A stretch of DNA of 64,000 bases. Source: RGIG5057 sp964371585 (lineage in GTDB: Bacteria > Bacillota > Clostridia > TANB77 > CAG-465). The stretch is from contig CAYJMD010000003.1 of assembly GCA_964371585.1 (NCBI GenBank), forward strand, positions 90,129 to 154,128, in the 5' to 3' direction. Positions 43,518 through 53,002 of this stretch are shown here, in pieces. Each line of letters opens with the position of its first letter. Position 1 is the stretch's first letter. A program made the translations under genes and the position numbers. Below the pieces are notes generated by a model. That model was not told the DNA's origin. It worked only from the letters and a program-made list of their open reading frames with translations, and made no database searches.

Positions 43518-44015
43518 ATGTTACCAGTAAGAAACTTATATCTATTTATTCCAAACAAAAACACTGAATCTTGTTTAAGATATGGAATAAAATTGTCAGA
43601 GTATTCTACTATGTCATTTACCAACATTGTAAATATACAAAAAAAAGCAATCATAGCATATTTTTCACCAAAAGATTGTCCATATTACTTAAATGATGAT
43701 TATGACATTTTAAGAATAAATCTAGATCATAACAATATTTCAGCATATGTTTTTAATGATATAAATAGTGATTGTAATTTTAATTTTAAAAACACATTCA
43801 CTTTAGAATCTTACACATTAGGTCTTTTTGAAAAACCTAGACTAGCACTATGTTCATCCATACTACCAGAGCACATATTTAAATATAATAAAATATTAGA
43901 CGTCCCTCTTTTAATAAATAGTTCATTTGAACTCTATGCACTTAAAAAAGAAGAAATTCGTGTCCAAGAAAATTTTAATAATTTAACATTTGACGATATA
44001 AAAAAACAAGCTTAA
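43518..44015 (+). CDS. Uncharacterised protein
   Basis: 165 residues, no signal peptide or membrane helix, mixed alpha/beta pattern with several short hydrophobic strands (NLYLFIPNKNTESCL, AIIAYFSPKDCPYYL, PRLALCSSILPEHIF). I do not recognise a family. The start at 43518 is set by AAGGAG 6 nt upstream. It is monocistronic and convergent with the membrane protein at 44017. The last four residues, KKQA, are encoded in a palindrome that also encodes KKQA in the opposing gene. Confidence 0.7.
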   Translation: MLPVRNLYLFIPNKNTESCLRYGIKLSEYSTMSFTNIVNIQKKAIIAYFSPKDCPYYLNDDYDILRINLDHNNISAYVFNDINSDCNFNFKNTFTLESYTLGLFEKPRLALCSSILPEHIFKYNKILDVPLLINSSFELYALKKEEIRVQENFNNLTFDDIKKQA

Positions 44016-44033
44016 TTTAAGCTTGTTTTTTTC
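44001..44033. terminator. Bidirectional terminator inside two coding ends
   Basis: AAACAAGCTTA faces TAAGCTTGTTT with a 3-nt loop, with A- and T-runs outside. The arms hold the last four codons and stops of both convergent genes. Confidence 0.9.
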
Positions 44034-44406
44034 TAACATTTCTCTTTATGACATCCATCCATATTGTACCTACAACAATAAATCCAGTGATTGCTACACA
44101 AAATGCACCTATAGTGATAATAGCTAAAACTGCTGAATTCAATTGAGCACAAAAAGATATTAATGCGTTATCTGAATTGATAAGAGCATTTCTCTCTTCA
44201 ATTGCAGATTCATAAATAGAATCTTTAGCTTCCCATTTAAAATCTGGAAGTGTTTGTGAGTTAACAACCGAATCCGATATCATAACTCTTGTAATCCCCA
44301 CTCCTGTAGCTACAAATGCAAATATTGCAAGTAGTATAGAAAGTACTGTTACTAACATCAATCTTCCAAATCTTGGTTTTCTTCTTCTTGTTGTTTTAGT
44401 TGACAT
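44017..44406 (-). CDS. Small two-helix membrane protein, unknown
   Basis: 129 residues. A basic N-terminus (TTRRRKPRFGRLM) leads into a first transmembrane helix (about 15-40). An extracellular loop of about 50 residues and a second helix (about 90-117) follow, then a basic cytoplasmic end KRNVRKKQA. No family recognised. By the positive-inside rule both ends are cytoplasmic. GGGAGG ribosome site and a near-consensus promoter upstream. Convergent with the 43518 gene, with 1 nt between stop codons. Confidence 0.7.
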   Translation of the reverse strand: MSTKTTRRRKPRFGRLMLVTVLSILLAIFAFVATGVGITRVMISDSVVNSQTLPDFKWEAKDSIYESAIEERNALINSDNALISFCAQLNSAVLAIITIGAFCVAITGFIVVGTIWMDVIKRNVRKKQA

Positions 44407-44448
44407 ATTAATGTCCTCCCTTAAATAATTATTAGTTTCATACTATAT

Positions 44449-44477
44449 ATTATACCATATTTTTAAGGAAAAGTCAA
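44449..44477 (-). promoter_or_regulatory. Sigma-A promoter of the 44017 gene
   Basis: TTGACT (44472-44477), a 17-bp spacer and TATAAT (44449-44454) on the minus strand. Confidence 0.75.
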
Positions 44478-44496
44478 ATTATGTCAACTTTATTCA

Positions 44497-45705
44497 TTAA
44501 TCTTGAGGTATGATTATTCTATCATAAAGAAGTAAATTTCTCGTTTCTTCTATCCCTAGTTCTTCTTTTTCTGTCTTACTGTAGTTAGTAACAAAAGATA
44601 TTGTTTCAAGTGTCGCTAGTCTCTTTACTGGAATATCAATATATTCATTTAAACTTAATATTTTAATGTAATCAACACCATTTATAGTTGTTATTGCACT
44701 ATTTGCAACTTCAAAACCTTCTACTTTTTTAAATACAACTTTTAAATTAATTTTTCTTAAATTTACTATATCTTCAATATCATTAATAAACTTAAATATA
44801 TAATAGTTATTTTCATCTGTTGTTATCTTTTTTTCAAGCTTAGCTCTTGTAGTAACATCTAAATCTAATAATTCTATATCATAGTATAATCCTTCAGTAG
44901 CATAAACATCATTTTCTTTAGTATCTTTCATAACAACATAAGCTTCATAATTATTTACTATTTTTATTCCAAAATGATTGACTATTTCTTTATTGTATTC
45001 ATTTATTATATCTTCAATATAATTTTCATTTATTTCTTCTGTTACAGAAAATTTATTTTCAAGTCCATCTACAGTGTATAAAACAAGTCCAGATAATGGC
45101 GCTTTAACATTATTAGTACTTTGATTCATGGCTTGTCTAAAATCTTCTCTTTCATTTATTAAAGTAGTTATTTCACTTCCACTAGGACTTTGACTACTAA
45201 TAGTAAGAGCTTTATTATATACATATTCATCTAACTTTGATTTATAATCTAAAATATCAATATATGAATTACTAGTAACTGATTTATCTACAGCATCTTG
45301 AATTTGTCCTTCAATTATAAGTATGTCATTAGAGTATGTTTCTTCTAGTGCTGATAATTTGTCATTAATTGCATTATCTAACTCTTCTAATCTTAATAAA
45401 TTAGTTTCATATTCTTCATTTTTATATATAGCTACTATACTATTTTTAATAACTCTTTTTTCTGACTGTGCAACAGGTACAAGAGCTTCTTCTTTATTAT
45501 AGTCAAGTAATGTTTCATCATAAACAGCATACCCTGTAAGTTCACTGCCTATTTTATAAATAGTAGAAATAGCTTCTTCTGTTTTTTCATTTTCTTTAAA
45601 TGAATTATATATAAGGCCTGCTGAAAGTATAAACATTATTAAGCAAGCTGGCATTAATATTTTTAAACTACTATTATCTTTATTTTTTAACCTCATTTTT
45701 TTCAT
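44497..45705 (-). CDS. HlyD-like membrane-anchored protein
   Basis: 402 residues. One N-terminal transmembrane helix (about 16-34) is followed by a helical-hairpin region (about 75-185) and a biotinyl/lipoyl-like half motif NVKAPLSGLVLYTVDGLE (about 195-212). A beta-rich C-terminal part has barrel-type repeats. This architecture resembles the HlyD-like proteins that precede yggS-sepF in many Clostridia, which is recall, not proof. No transporter gene is adjacent. Its start overlaps the end of miaA by 26 nt, so it is the last gene of mutL-miaA-hlyD-like. Confidence 0.72.
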   Translation of the reverse strand: MKKMRLKNKDNSSLKILMPACLIMFILSAGLIYNSFKENEKTEEAISTIYKIGSELTGYAVYDETLLDYNKEEALVPVAQSEKRVIKNSIVAIYKNEEYETNLLRLEELDNAINDKLSALEETYSNDILIIEGQIQDAVDKSVTSNSYIDILDYKSKLDEYVYNKALTISSQSPSGSEITTLINEREDFRQAMNQSTNNVKAPLSGLVLYTVDGLENKFSVTEEINENYIEDIINEYNKEIVNHFGIKIVNNYEAYVVMKDTKENDVYATEGLYYDIELLDLDVTTRAKLEKKITTDENNYYIFKFINDIEDIVNLRKINLKVVFKKVEGFEVANSAITTINGVDYIKILSLNEYIDIPVKRLATLETISFVTNYSKTEKEELGIEETRNLLLYDRIIIPQD

Positions 45706-46606
45706 ATATCTTCTCCATTATTTTAGATACTAATTTATCTTTGTTTAAACTAGCATCTAAAAACTCTATATTTTCCATCTTTTTAAACCAAGTCATTTGT
45801 CTTTTTGCATATTGTCTCGTTCTAAGTTTAATTTCTTTTATAACATCATCCATACTTATTTCATTACTAAAATATTTATCAAACTCTTTATATCCAATTG
45901 CTTGTCTTAATGTACCTTCTTCTAAAAAGCAAACTTTTCTAGCTTCTTCTTCTAATCCTTTTTCAATCATTATATCTACTCTAGTATTAATTCTAAAATC
46001 TAGTATTTCTTTGTCAAATTTTAAACAAAATATTTTAAAATCATACTTAAGTATATTGTTTTTTTGCTCTTTTAGTCTAGTAGTTTTTGATTTTGAAGTA
46101 TTTGCCATTTCAAGTGCTCTTATAACTCTTTTTACATTATTCATATGTATATCATTAGCTGAACTAGGATCAACATTTTTAAGCATATTATGAAGATACT
46201 CATTTCCTTTTGTTTCAGCTAATTTATACAACTTATTTCTATATTCTAAATCAACTTTTTCTTCCGTAAAGTCCATATCTTTAACTACAGAAGAAACATA
46301 TAGTCCAGTTCCTCCTACTATTATTGGCACTTTTCCTTTAGATAATATTTCTTCAATTTTTTCATAACATAGTTTTTTATACTCAGCAACGGAAAATTCT
46401 TGATTTATATCAACAAAATCTACTAAATGATGTTTAATATTTTGCATTTCTTCTTCAGTAACTTTTGCTGTCCCAATACTAAGTTCTTTATATATTTGCA
46501 TTGAATCGGCAGATATAATTTCACCATTTATTTCTTTAGCTAGCTCTACACTTAAAGAAGTTTTTCCTGATGCTGTAGGTCCAACTATACAAATAACTTT
46601 TTCCAT
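45680..46606 (-). CDS. miaA: tRNA dimethylallyltransferase
   Basis: Adds a dimethylallyl group to A37 of tRNAs that read codons starting with U. The P-loop is GPTASGKTSLS, followed by EIISADSMQIYKELSIGTAK, IIVGGTGLYVSSV and the tRNA-binding TRQYAKRQMTWFKK. The 308 residues match the family. It lies 4 nt after mutL in the common mutS-mutL-miaA order. hfq, often the next gene, is replaced by the HlyD-like gene. Confidence 0.97.
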   Translation of the reverse strand: MEKVICIVGPTASGKTSLSVELAKEINGEIISADSMQIYKELSIGTAKVTEEEMQNIKHHLVDFVDINQEFSVAEYKKLCYEKIEEILSKGKVPIIVGGTGLYVSSVVKDMDFTEEKVDLEYRNKLYKLAETKGNEYLHNMLKNVDPSSANDIHMNNVKRVIRALEMANTSKSKTTRLKEQKNNILKYDFKIFCLKFDKEILDFRINTRVDIMIEKGLEEEARKVCFLEEGTLRQAIGYKEFDKYFSNEISMDDVIKEIKLRTRQYAKRQMTWFKKMENIEFLDASLNKDKLVSKIMEKIYEKNEVKK

Positions 46607-46610
46607 TTCT

Positions 46611-48539
46611 TTACCTTCTATCTACTTTCTTTTCTATTTCAACTTTAGAAATTTCATACGCTGTTGGTCTTCCATGAGGACAAGTAAATGGACTTTTTAA
46701 TTTTAACATTTCATCTAATAATGCTTTATGTTCATTAATGTTTTGAAACATATTAGCTTTTATAGCTGCTTTACAAGCAACTGTTGCTAAAAATCTAAAT
46801 TCTTTATCTTGTCTTAATGTTTTAGCATTTGAACTTAACTCATCAAGCATATCTAAAAATATACTTTTATCATCTAAATGTATATCGTACACATTCGGAA
46901 TTCCTGAAATCCTAATAATATTTTCAGAAAATTTTTCAAGTACATATCCACATTTTTCAAAATAATCCATATTTCTATCAATAGTTTCAACTTCTGAGTT
47001 TTTAAGTTCTATGAGCATTGGAATCATTAACATTTGAGTCTCTTTTTCTTTAGCATAGAAATGCTCTTTAAATCTTTCGTAAATTAATCTTTCATGTGCT
47101 GCATGTTGATCAATCACATACATTTTATCATCAATCTCTATTAAAATATATGAATTAAATAATTGTCCAATATATTTATATCCTTTTATTTGTTCCTCTT
47201 TGTTTAAATCTTCAAGTATTGACTCTTGATCAGATTCTTCATACACTTCTAATTCTTTAGTTACATACACACTTTTTATTTCTTCTGATTCACTTAAAAC
47301 ATCCTCTTCTTTTTTAGTGACTCTTTCTAACTGAATTAAATAGCCATTTAGTACATTATTAGATAGTACAGGAGCATTTCCAACTTCTTTAGCATCTTGT
47401 TTTGAACATATTTCTTCATTTATTTTAATATTAGTACTCATATTACTATTATTAACAGTGTTTATACTAGTATTAGTATTATCATTAGAATTAATTTCAT
47501 TTTCAATATCTATTTTTTCTTTAATAATAGCAAAAGGACTCCTTTTTTCATTATCTTTTTGAAGAGCGTCTTTTATTGCAAAATATACAGCATCAAAAAC
47601 TTTTGTTTCATTTTCAAATTTAACTTCAAGTTTAGCTGGATGTACATTAACATCAATTTGAGAAGTATTCATTTCAAGATTAACAATAGCAAAAGGAAAC
47701 TTATTTATAGCCAAATTTTCTTTATATGCTTTTTCAATGGCACTCATAAGTATTTTATCTTTTACATACCTAGAGTTAATAAACGTGTATTCATTACTTC
47801 TAGTTCCTCTTGAAATATTTGGTTTACCAATAACACCTGTAACTTTCATATTTTCATATTCAAAATCAAGAAATAATATGTTGTCATATGTTTCTTTTCC
47901 AAATATTGTATATATTGTATTAGCTATATTTGAATCACCTTTAGTATTTAATATAACTTTATTATTATTAATAAGTTTGATTGCTATTTGAGGATTAGCA
48001 AGTGATATTCTAATTATAGCTTCTTCTATATATCCTGCTTCTGTATAATCTTTTTTCAAAAATTTAAAACGTGCTGGAGTATTAAAAAACACATCTTTAA
48101 TAATTATACTTGAACCTTTAGAAGCTGAAGATTTTTCTTTATATAATAATTTACCTGCACTAAAAGCTATTTTAGTTCCTATATTTTCATCTTTATGTTT
48201 AGTATTAAGTTCAATATTTGAAATAGAAGCTACAGAAGCCAGTGCTTCACCTCTAAACCCCATAGACTTAATTTTAAGTATATCAGATTCTTGTCTTATC
48301 TTACTTGTTGCATGTCTTTCAAAAGCAATTTCTACATCATCACTTCTAAATCCATCACCATCATCTGTTATTCTAATATAGCTTATTCCACCATTTTTGA
48401 TTTCAACTACTATATTACTTGCACCTGCATCTATAGAGTTTTCTACAAGCTCTTTAACTATTGATGCTGGTCTATCTACAACTTCTCCAGCTGCTATTTT
48501 ATTTATAGTATTCTCATCTAAAAGTATAATGTTTCCCAT
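46611..48539 (-). CDS. mutL: DNA mismatch-repair protein MutL
   Basis: Links MutS mismatch recognition to strand incision. The GHKL ATPase domain shows ENSIDAGASNIVVEI, DDGDGF and GFRGEALASVASIS. The C-terminal dimerisation domain contains DQHAAHERLIYE (about 473-485), the metal-binding endonuclease motif, together with CPHGRPTAYEI, so this is a nicking MutL suited to an organism without MutH. The 642 residues include a Ser/Asn-rich linker. It has its own promoter, 108 nt after mutS. Confidence 0.97.
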   Translation of the reverse strand: MGNIILLDENTINKIAAGEVVDRPASIVKELVENSIDAGASNIVVEIKNGGISYIRITDDGDGFRSDDVEIAFERHATSKIRQESDILKIKSMGFRGEALASVASISNIELNTKHKDENIGTKIAFSAGKLLYKEKSSASKGSSIIIKDVFFNTPARFKFLKKDYTEAGYIEEAIIRISLANPQIAIKLINNNKVILNTKGDSNIANTIYTIFGKETYDNILFLDFEYENMKVTGVIGKPNISRGTRSNEYTFINSRYVKDKILMSAIEKAYKENLAINKFPFAIVNLEMNTSQIDVNVHPAKLEVKFENETKVFDAVYFAIKDALQKDNEKRSPFAIIKEKIDIENEINSNDNTNTSINTVNNSNMSTNIKINEEICSKQDAKEVGNAPVLSNNVLNGYLIQLERVTKKEEDVLSESEEIKSVYVTKELEVYEESDQESILEDLNKEEQIKGYKYIGQLFNSYILIEIDDKMYVIDQHAAHERLIYERFKEHFYAKEKETQMLMIPMLIELKNSEVETIDRNMDYFEKCGYVLEKFSENIIRISGIPNVYDIHLDDKSIFLDMLDELSSNAKTLRQDKEFRFLATVACKAAIKANMFQNINEHKALLDEMLKLKSPFTCPHGRPTAYEISKVEIEKKVDRR

Positions 48540-48558
48540 AATTTCCTCACTTTATTTT

Positions 48559-48587
48559 ATTATATCATTTGCTATTATAAATATCAA
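48559..48587 (-). promoter_or_regulatory. Sigma-A promoter of mutL-miaA-hlyD-like
   Basis: TTGATA (48582-48587), a 17-bp spacer and TATAAT (48559-48564) on the minus strand. Confidence 0.75.
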
Positions 48588-48647
48588 TAAATTTACTTAA
48601 GTAGATATATTTCTTATTTTTAATTTTATTTGTTTATTTAATTAAAT

Positions 48648-51221
48648 CTAATTTAATTTTTCTTTTAATTTATACAGTAAATCTAATCCTTCTCTTGCTG
48701 ATAGTTCATCTAAATCTGTTTCTTCTATTATAGTTGCAATTTCGTTCAAGTTATAATTAAACATATCAACAGCAAGCCTAGATGCATCTATTTTTTTACT
48801 CTCTTCTATTTTCTTTTTAGCTACATCAGTAATTTTTAAATCTTTTAATATATGTTTTGCTCTTGTTAATGTTTTAGAAGGAAGCCCTGCAAGTTTAGCA
48901 ACATATATTCCATAAGACTCACTTACACTACCTCTTACAATTTTATGCATAAATATGATATCTTCACCGTTTTCTTCTATCTGTACAGAATAGTTTTTAA
49001 CACCTTCTAAAGTATCTTCAAGCTCTGTTAATTCATGATAATGTGTAGCAAATAATGTTTTACATTTAGTTTCATTTACAATATGTTCTGCAGTTGCCCA
49101 CGCAATAGCTAGTCCATCATGTGTTGAAGTTCCTCTACCAATTTCATCTAATATTACTAAACTCTTTGGTGTAGCATTTTTAAGTATATTAGAAAGCTCA
49201 CTCATCTCAACCATAAATGTAGATTCTCCCATTGCAAGATCATCTGAAGCTCCAACTCTAGTAAATATTCTATCTACAATACATACATTAGCACGTTTAG
49301 CAGGAACATAGCTACCTATTTGCGCCATATATGATATTAATGCTACTTGTCTCATATATGTAGACTTACCTGCCATATTTGGACCAGTAATAATACTTAA
49401 CATATTTTCAGAATTATTCATGTATGTACAGTTTGGAGTAAAGTGTGTTTCTTTTAAAGCTTTTTCAACTACGCTATGTCTACCCTCTTCAATATCAATA
49501 ACATTTTCTTCATTTATACTTGGTTTTACATAGTTATATTCTATAGCTACAGTAGCATAGGAAATAAGGGTATCTAAAATAGCAAGAATTTCTGCAGTTT
49601 CTTGTATTCTCACAATTTCATTACCAATTTTTTGCCTTATATCTATATACATTTTATACTCTAAATCTTTAAGTTTATCCTCAGATTTAAGTATTTTTTC
49701 TTCTAAAATTTTAAGTTCTTCTGTAATATATCTTTCGCATCCTGCTAGAGTTTGTTTAGTTATATATCTATCTTTTGGAACCATTGATTTATATGAATTG
49801 GTAACTTCAATATAGTATCCAAAAATTCTATTATATGCAACCTTAAGCATTTTTATATTAGTAAGCTGTTTTTCTTTTTGCTCTAAATCAATAAGCCATG
49901 AAGCTCCTTTTGTTTTAGCTTCCTTTAGTTCATCAATTTCTGTATCATATCCTAATTTTATAATACCACCATCTTTTATTACAATTGGTGCTTCTTCAAT
50001 TAGTGATGATTCTAATAGATTATACACATCTTTTAGTACATCTATTTTGTTTGATAATTCTATAAAATATGTATCTGCTGTTTTACTTGCAATAGCTTGA
50101 ACTAATTCTTTTATTTGCGGAAGATATTTAATAGAGTTTTTAAGTGTTATTAGATCTCTTGGCATAGCAGATCCATTTACAACTTTAGATATTATTCTTT
50201 CTATATCATAAACATTTTTTAGTAGTATAACAAGTTCATCTTTAAATATAAATTCATTAATTAATACTTCAGTAGCATTATATCTTTTTTCTATTTCCAC
50301 TTTATCTAAAAGAGGATTTTGTAACCATTTAGTTAGCATTCTTGCGCCCATAGCTGTAGTTGTTTTATCAAGAACCCATAATAAACTACCTTTTTTTGCT
50401 TTTTCTCTATTAGATTCTATAATTTCTAAATTTCTTCTAGTTGCAACATCAAGTTGCATGTATTTTTCTATCTCGTAAAGTTCAACTTTATTTATCTGTC
50501 TTACTACATCTTTTTGTGTTTCATATATATAATTTAATATTATACCTATAGCTGACTTATTTACACTTTCTAAATTTAAAGAAGATATTAAATTATTTGA
50601 AATATCATTAATATCTTTATTCGAAAATTCTGATATATATGAATTGAACCTTTTACTTATCTGCTTTACAATTTTATCTTCTTTAGAATTTACAAGTATT
50701 TCAGTTGGATTTATCCTAGCAAGCTCTGCTAATATTTTTTCTATTGTATATTCTGTTAGAACAGAAGATACTTTTATCTCTCCTGTTGTTATATCAGAAT
50801 ACGCAACTGCTCCTTTTTTACCTTCAGTATATACGCAAGCAATATAGTTATTTTTTTTATCGTCTAAAATATTATTATCTGTAATCGTTCCTGGTGTTAT
50901 TATTTTAACAACTTCTCTTTTAACAATTCCCTTAGCTACATTTTTAGCATCTTCTGTTTGTTCACATATTGCTATCTTATATCCTTTTTCAATCAATCTT
51001 GGTATATATGTAGTTGCTGCATGATATGGTATACCACACATAGGAGCTCTTGTTTCAAGACCACAGTCTTTTCCAGTTAAAGTAAGTTCTAATTCTCTTG
51101 ACACTGTAATAGCATCATCAAAGAACATTTCATAAAAATCTCCTAATCTAAAAAATAATATATATTCTAAATGTTTCTCTTTTATTTCTAAATATTGTTG
51201 CATCATTGGTGTAGGTTTCAT
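48648..51221 (-). CDS. mutS: DNA mismatch-repair protein MutS
   Basis: Recognises mismatches and small loops. The mismatch-reading Phe-X-Glu is in RLGDFYEMFFDDA. The ATPase domain has Walker A GPNMAGKSTYMRQ (about residue 615), Walker B VILDEIGRGTSTHDG and ATHYHELTELE. The 857 residues are the length of MutS1, not MutS2 (no Smr domain). GAGGAG before the ATG, with its own promoter. Followed by mutL and miaA. Confidence 0.98.
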   Translation of the reverse strand: MKPTPMMQQYLEIKEKHLEYILFFRLGDFYEMFFDDAITVSRELELTLTGKDCGLETRAPMCGIPYHAATTYIPRLIEKGYKIAICEQTEDAKNVAKGIVKREVVKIITPGTITDNNILDDKKNNYIACVYTEGKKGAVAYSDITTGEIKVSSVLTEYTIEKILAELARINPTEILVNSKEDKIVKQISKRFNSYISEFSNKDINDISNNLISSLNLESVNKSAIGIILNYIYETQKDVVRQINKVELYEIEKYMQLDVATRRNLEIIESNREKAKKGSLLWVLDKTTTAMGARMLTKWLQNPLLDKVEIEKRYNATEVLINEFIFKDELVILLKNVYDIERIISKVVNGSAMPRDLITLKNSIKYLPQIKELVQAIASKTADTYFIELSNKIDVLKDVYNLLESSLIEEAPIVIKDGGIIKLGYDTEIDELKEAKTKGASWLIDLEQKEKQLTNIKMLKVAYNRIFGYYIEVTNSYKSMVPKDRYITKQTLAGCERYITEELKILEEKILKSEDKLKDLEYKMYIDIRQKIGNEIVRIQETAEILAILDTLISYATVAIEYNYVKPSINEENVIDIEEGRHSVVEKALKETHFTPNCTYMNNSENMLSIITGPNMAGKSTYMRQVALISYMAQIGSYVPAKRANVCIVDRIFTRVGASDDLAMGESTFMVEMSELSNILKNATPKSLVILDEIGRGTSTHDGLAIAWATAEHIVNETKCKTLFATHYHELTELEDTLEGVKNYSVQIEENGEDIIFMHKIVRGSVSESYGIYVAKLAGLPSKTLTRAKHILKDLKITDVAKKKIEESKKIDASRLAVDMFNYNLNEIATIIEETDLDELSAREGLDLLYKLKEKLN

Positions 51222-51252
51222 CTATTATCTCCTCATTTATATTCTTTAATAT

Positions 51253-51281
51253 ATTATATCAAAATTACTCATATATTGCAA
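51253..51281 (-). promoter_or_regulatory. Sigma-A promoter of mutS
   Basis: TTGCAA (51276-51281), a 17-bp spacer and TATAAT (51253-51258) on the minus strand. Confidence 0.7.
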
Positions 51282-51302
51282 TATTTTGCTTTCTTAAATT
51301 CA

Positions 51303-51343
51303 CATAAAAATAACTCTTTAGTAGAAAACTTAAAGAGTTATTT
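51303..51343 (-). terminator. Terminator of the prepilin-like/SUMF1-like gene
   Basis: A perfect stem of about 13 bp (51308-51320 with 51330-51343), 9-nt loop and T-rich minus-strand tail, 24 nt past the stop. Confidence 0.8.
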
Positions 51344-51367
51344 AATTAAATTATATTTTATAGTATT

Positions 51368-52870
51368 TTACTCAATTATCAATACCGATCTCCATGAGTA
51401 CATAGTATTTACAGAACCTGTAAAAGCATTAAAATAGAATACTCCTGTTACGCCATATTGAGACATTGAATTTCTAAATCCACCTCTATGAAATACTGTC
51501 ATATAATTATATGGAAATAGATTGTTTTGAGCCCAATTTCTTGTTTCTATTACAGCATCTCCAATTCTATCTAAGTTAGCTTCTAAGTTATCTGTATACC
51601 AATCAGTAACACCAACATTATATACAGTATTATATTTAGTACTTTTATTTTGATTACTACCTGTGATACTTGGCATACCTGACTTGTAATTAACAACATA
51701 TGCAGACACATACTCTGTAGTATTACCTGCCATATCATAAACACCATATTTATTACCAGTAGTTGAAGTTAAATCTCCAGAGCTAGCTGATAAATACTTA
51801 TTATCCAAATTAGTATTAGGTTGTATAGCCGTAGTATTTCTACCATATTTACTGTGAGTTAGGTACGCTACTGCTCCCCATTCACTGTTTTTAGACATAT
51901 GAGATTCCCCAATATATCCAGTAAATAGTGTGAAATTAGACTTCATTGAAAGTGCAGCATCAAAAGATTGTTTAATAGTTTTTGTTCCGGCAGTAGAAAC
52001 ATTAGGTAAAAACACTGGATATTGTGTATTATATATACCAGCTTCATATTTTGAAAACCAAAATCCTGTTATTTCACTATCCCACTCGCCATTTTTAAAT
52101 TCATTACTAGTACCATCTGTAAATGCTGGATGAACTATGTATCCAGAAGGTAGAGGCTGACTATTTTCATCTAAATTATTGATATCTATAAATATAATAT
52201 CAATTGTTCCACCAGCACCTATATTATCAGGATTTGTATAATTTATTTTGTATGCAAACCTTGGGATCCAAACAAAATATCCAGTTACCTCTCCAGCTGA
52301 ATTTTTAGTAACAGCATTTGCCCATTTACTTGTTCCACCAGAAGGTGTAGTAGAATTTTGAGCAGTATATGCATACCATGAACTATCTGTTGGAACTGTT
52401 TCAATTCCAATTAATGTAGTATCAAATTTAACAGGAAACAAATTATCTGTTAACTTTGGAGCATACACTTTTGAAGCATTATCTACTCCATTATTAGTAA
52501 GAGGTGAGCTATCCTCTTCAACACTTCCTTCACTAAATATATATAATACTTCCTCATTAAATTTTAAATATAATCCATCAAGTACTACACCAACACGTGT
52601 TAATTCTTCTTCTGAATATCCTACACTATCTGCTATCTGTTTTAATGTAACAAATTCAGTAGCAACACCAAGCCTTCTATCTACTTTATTATCATAATCT
52701 ATTAAACCTGCAGTTTCTGTCAGTGATAACTTAAGTTCTTCAACAACTGCTTCATTTGCTAAATCTATTGTATTTGCACCAGAAAGCATAAGTATTGTAG
52801 TTGTTGCAAGTATTGCCATAATACCAACTGTTATTACAAGCATTATAAATGTTATACCTCTTTTATTCAT
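51368..52870 (-). CDS. Prepilin-like protein with formylglycine-generating-enzyme-like domain
   Basis: 500 residues. The N-terminus MNKRGITFIMLVITVGIMA is prepilin-like but has Met at position 5 where pilins have Glu. A helical stalk and a short head follow (SVGYSEEELTRVGVVLDGLY). The C-terminal two thirds resemble the FGE/SUMF1 fold used in surface ligand binding: WIPRFAYKINY, GFWFSKYEAG, YGVYDMAGNTTEY, HRGGFRNS, and the end MYSWRSVLI. The catalytic Cys pair of true FGE is not visible, so a binding role is more likely. A GTATAT-led upstream start at 52891 is rejected, since GGGGGA lies before 52870. Between mutS and rpoC, with its own promoter. Confidence 0.75.
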   Translation of the reverse strand: MNKRGITFIMLVITVGIMAILATTTILMLSGANTIDLANEAVVEELKLSLTETAGLIDYDNKVDRRLGVATEFVTLKQIADSVGYSEEELTRVGVVLDGLYLKFNEEVLYIFSEGSVEEDSSPLTNNGVDNASKVYAPKLTDNLFPVKFDTTLIGIETVPTDSSWYAYTAQNSTTPSGGTSKWANAVTKNSAGEVTGYFVWIPRFAYKINYTNPDNIGAGGTIDIIFIDINNLDENSQPLPSGYIVHPAFTDGTSNEFKNGEWDSEITGFWFSKYEAGIYNTQYPVFLPNVSTAGTKTIKQSFDAALSMKSNFTLFTGYIGESHMSKNSEWGAVAYLTHSKYGRNTTAIQPNTNLDNKYLSASSGDLTSTTGNKYGVYDMAGNTTEYVSAYVVNYKSGMPSITGSNQNKSTKYNTVYNVGVTDWYTDNLEANLDRIGDAVIETRNWAQNNLFPYNYMTVFHRGGFRNSMSQYGVTGVFYFNAFTGSVNTMYSWRSVLIIE

Positions 52871-52893
52871 ATTTCCCCCTATTATATACATTA

Positions 52894-52922
52894 ATTTTAT
52901 AATAAATAACTATTTTTTTCAA
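52894..52922 (-). promoter_or_regulatory. Possible promoter of the prepilin-like/SUMF1-like gene
   Basis: TTGAAA (52917-52922), a 17-bp spacer and TAAAAT (52894-52899) on the minus strand, about 24 nt before the ATG. Confidence 0.55.
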
Positions 52923-52954
52923 TATATCTATACAATTTAGTCACAAATATGCAA

Positions 52955-52992
52955 AAATAGATACATAAATATTTCTATTCATGTATCTATTT
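52955..52992 (-). terminator. Terminator of rpoBC
   Basis: A 12-bp stem (52955-52966 with 52981-52992), 14-nt loop and T-run on the minus strand, 11 nt past rpoC. Confidence 0.85.
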
Positions 52993-53002
52993 ATATATTA
53001 TT

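Noticed and set aside
51368..52870. Diversity-generating retroelement target
   Set aside because: The FGE-like fold suggested it, but no reverse transcriptase or template repeat is visible in the window.
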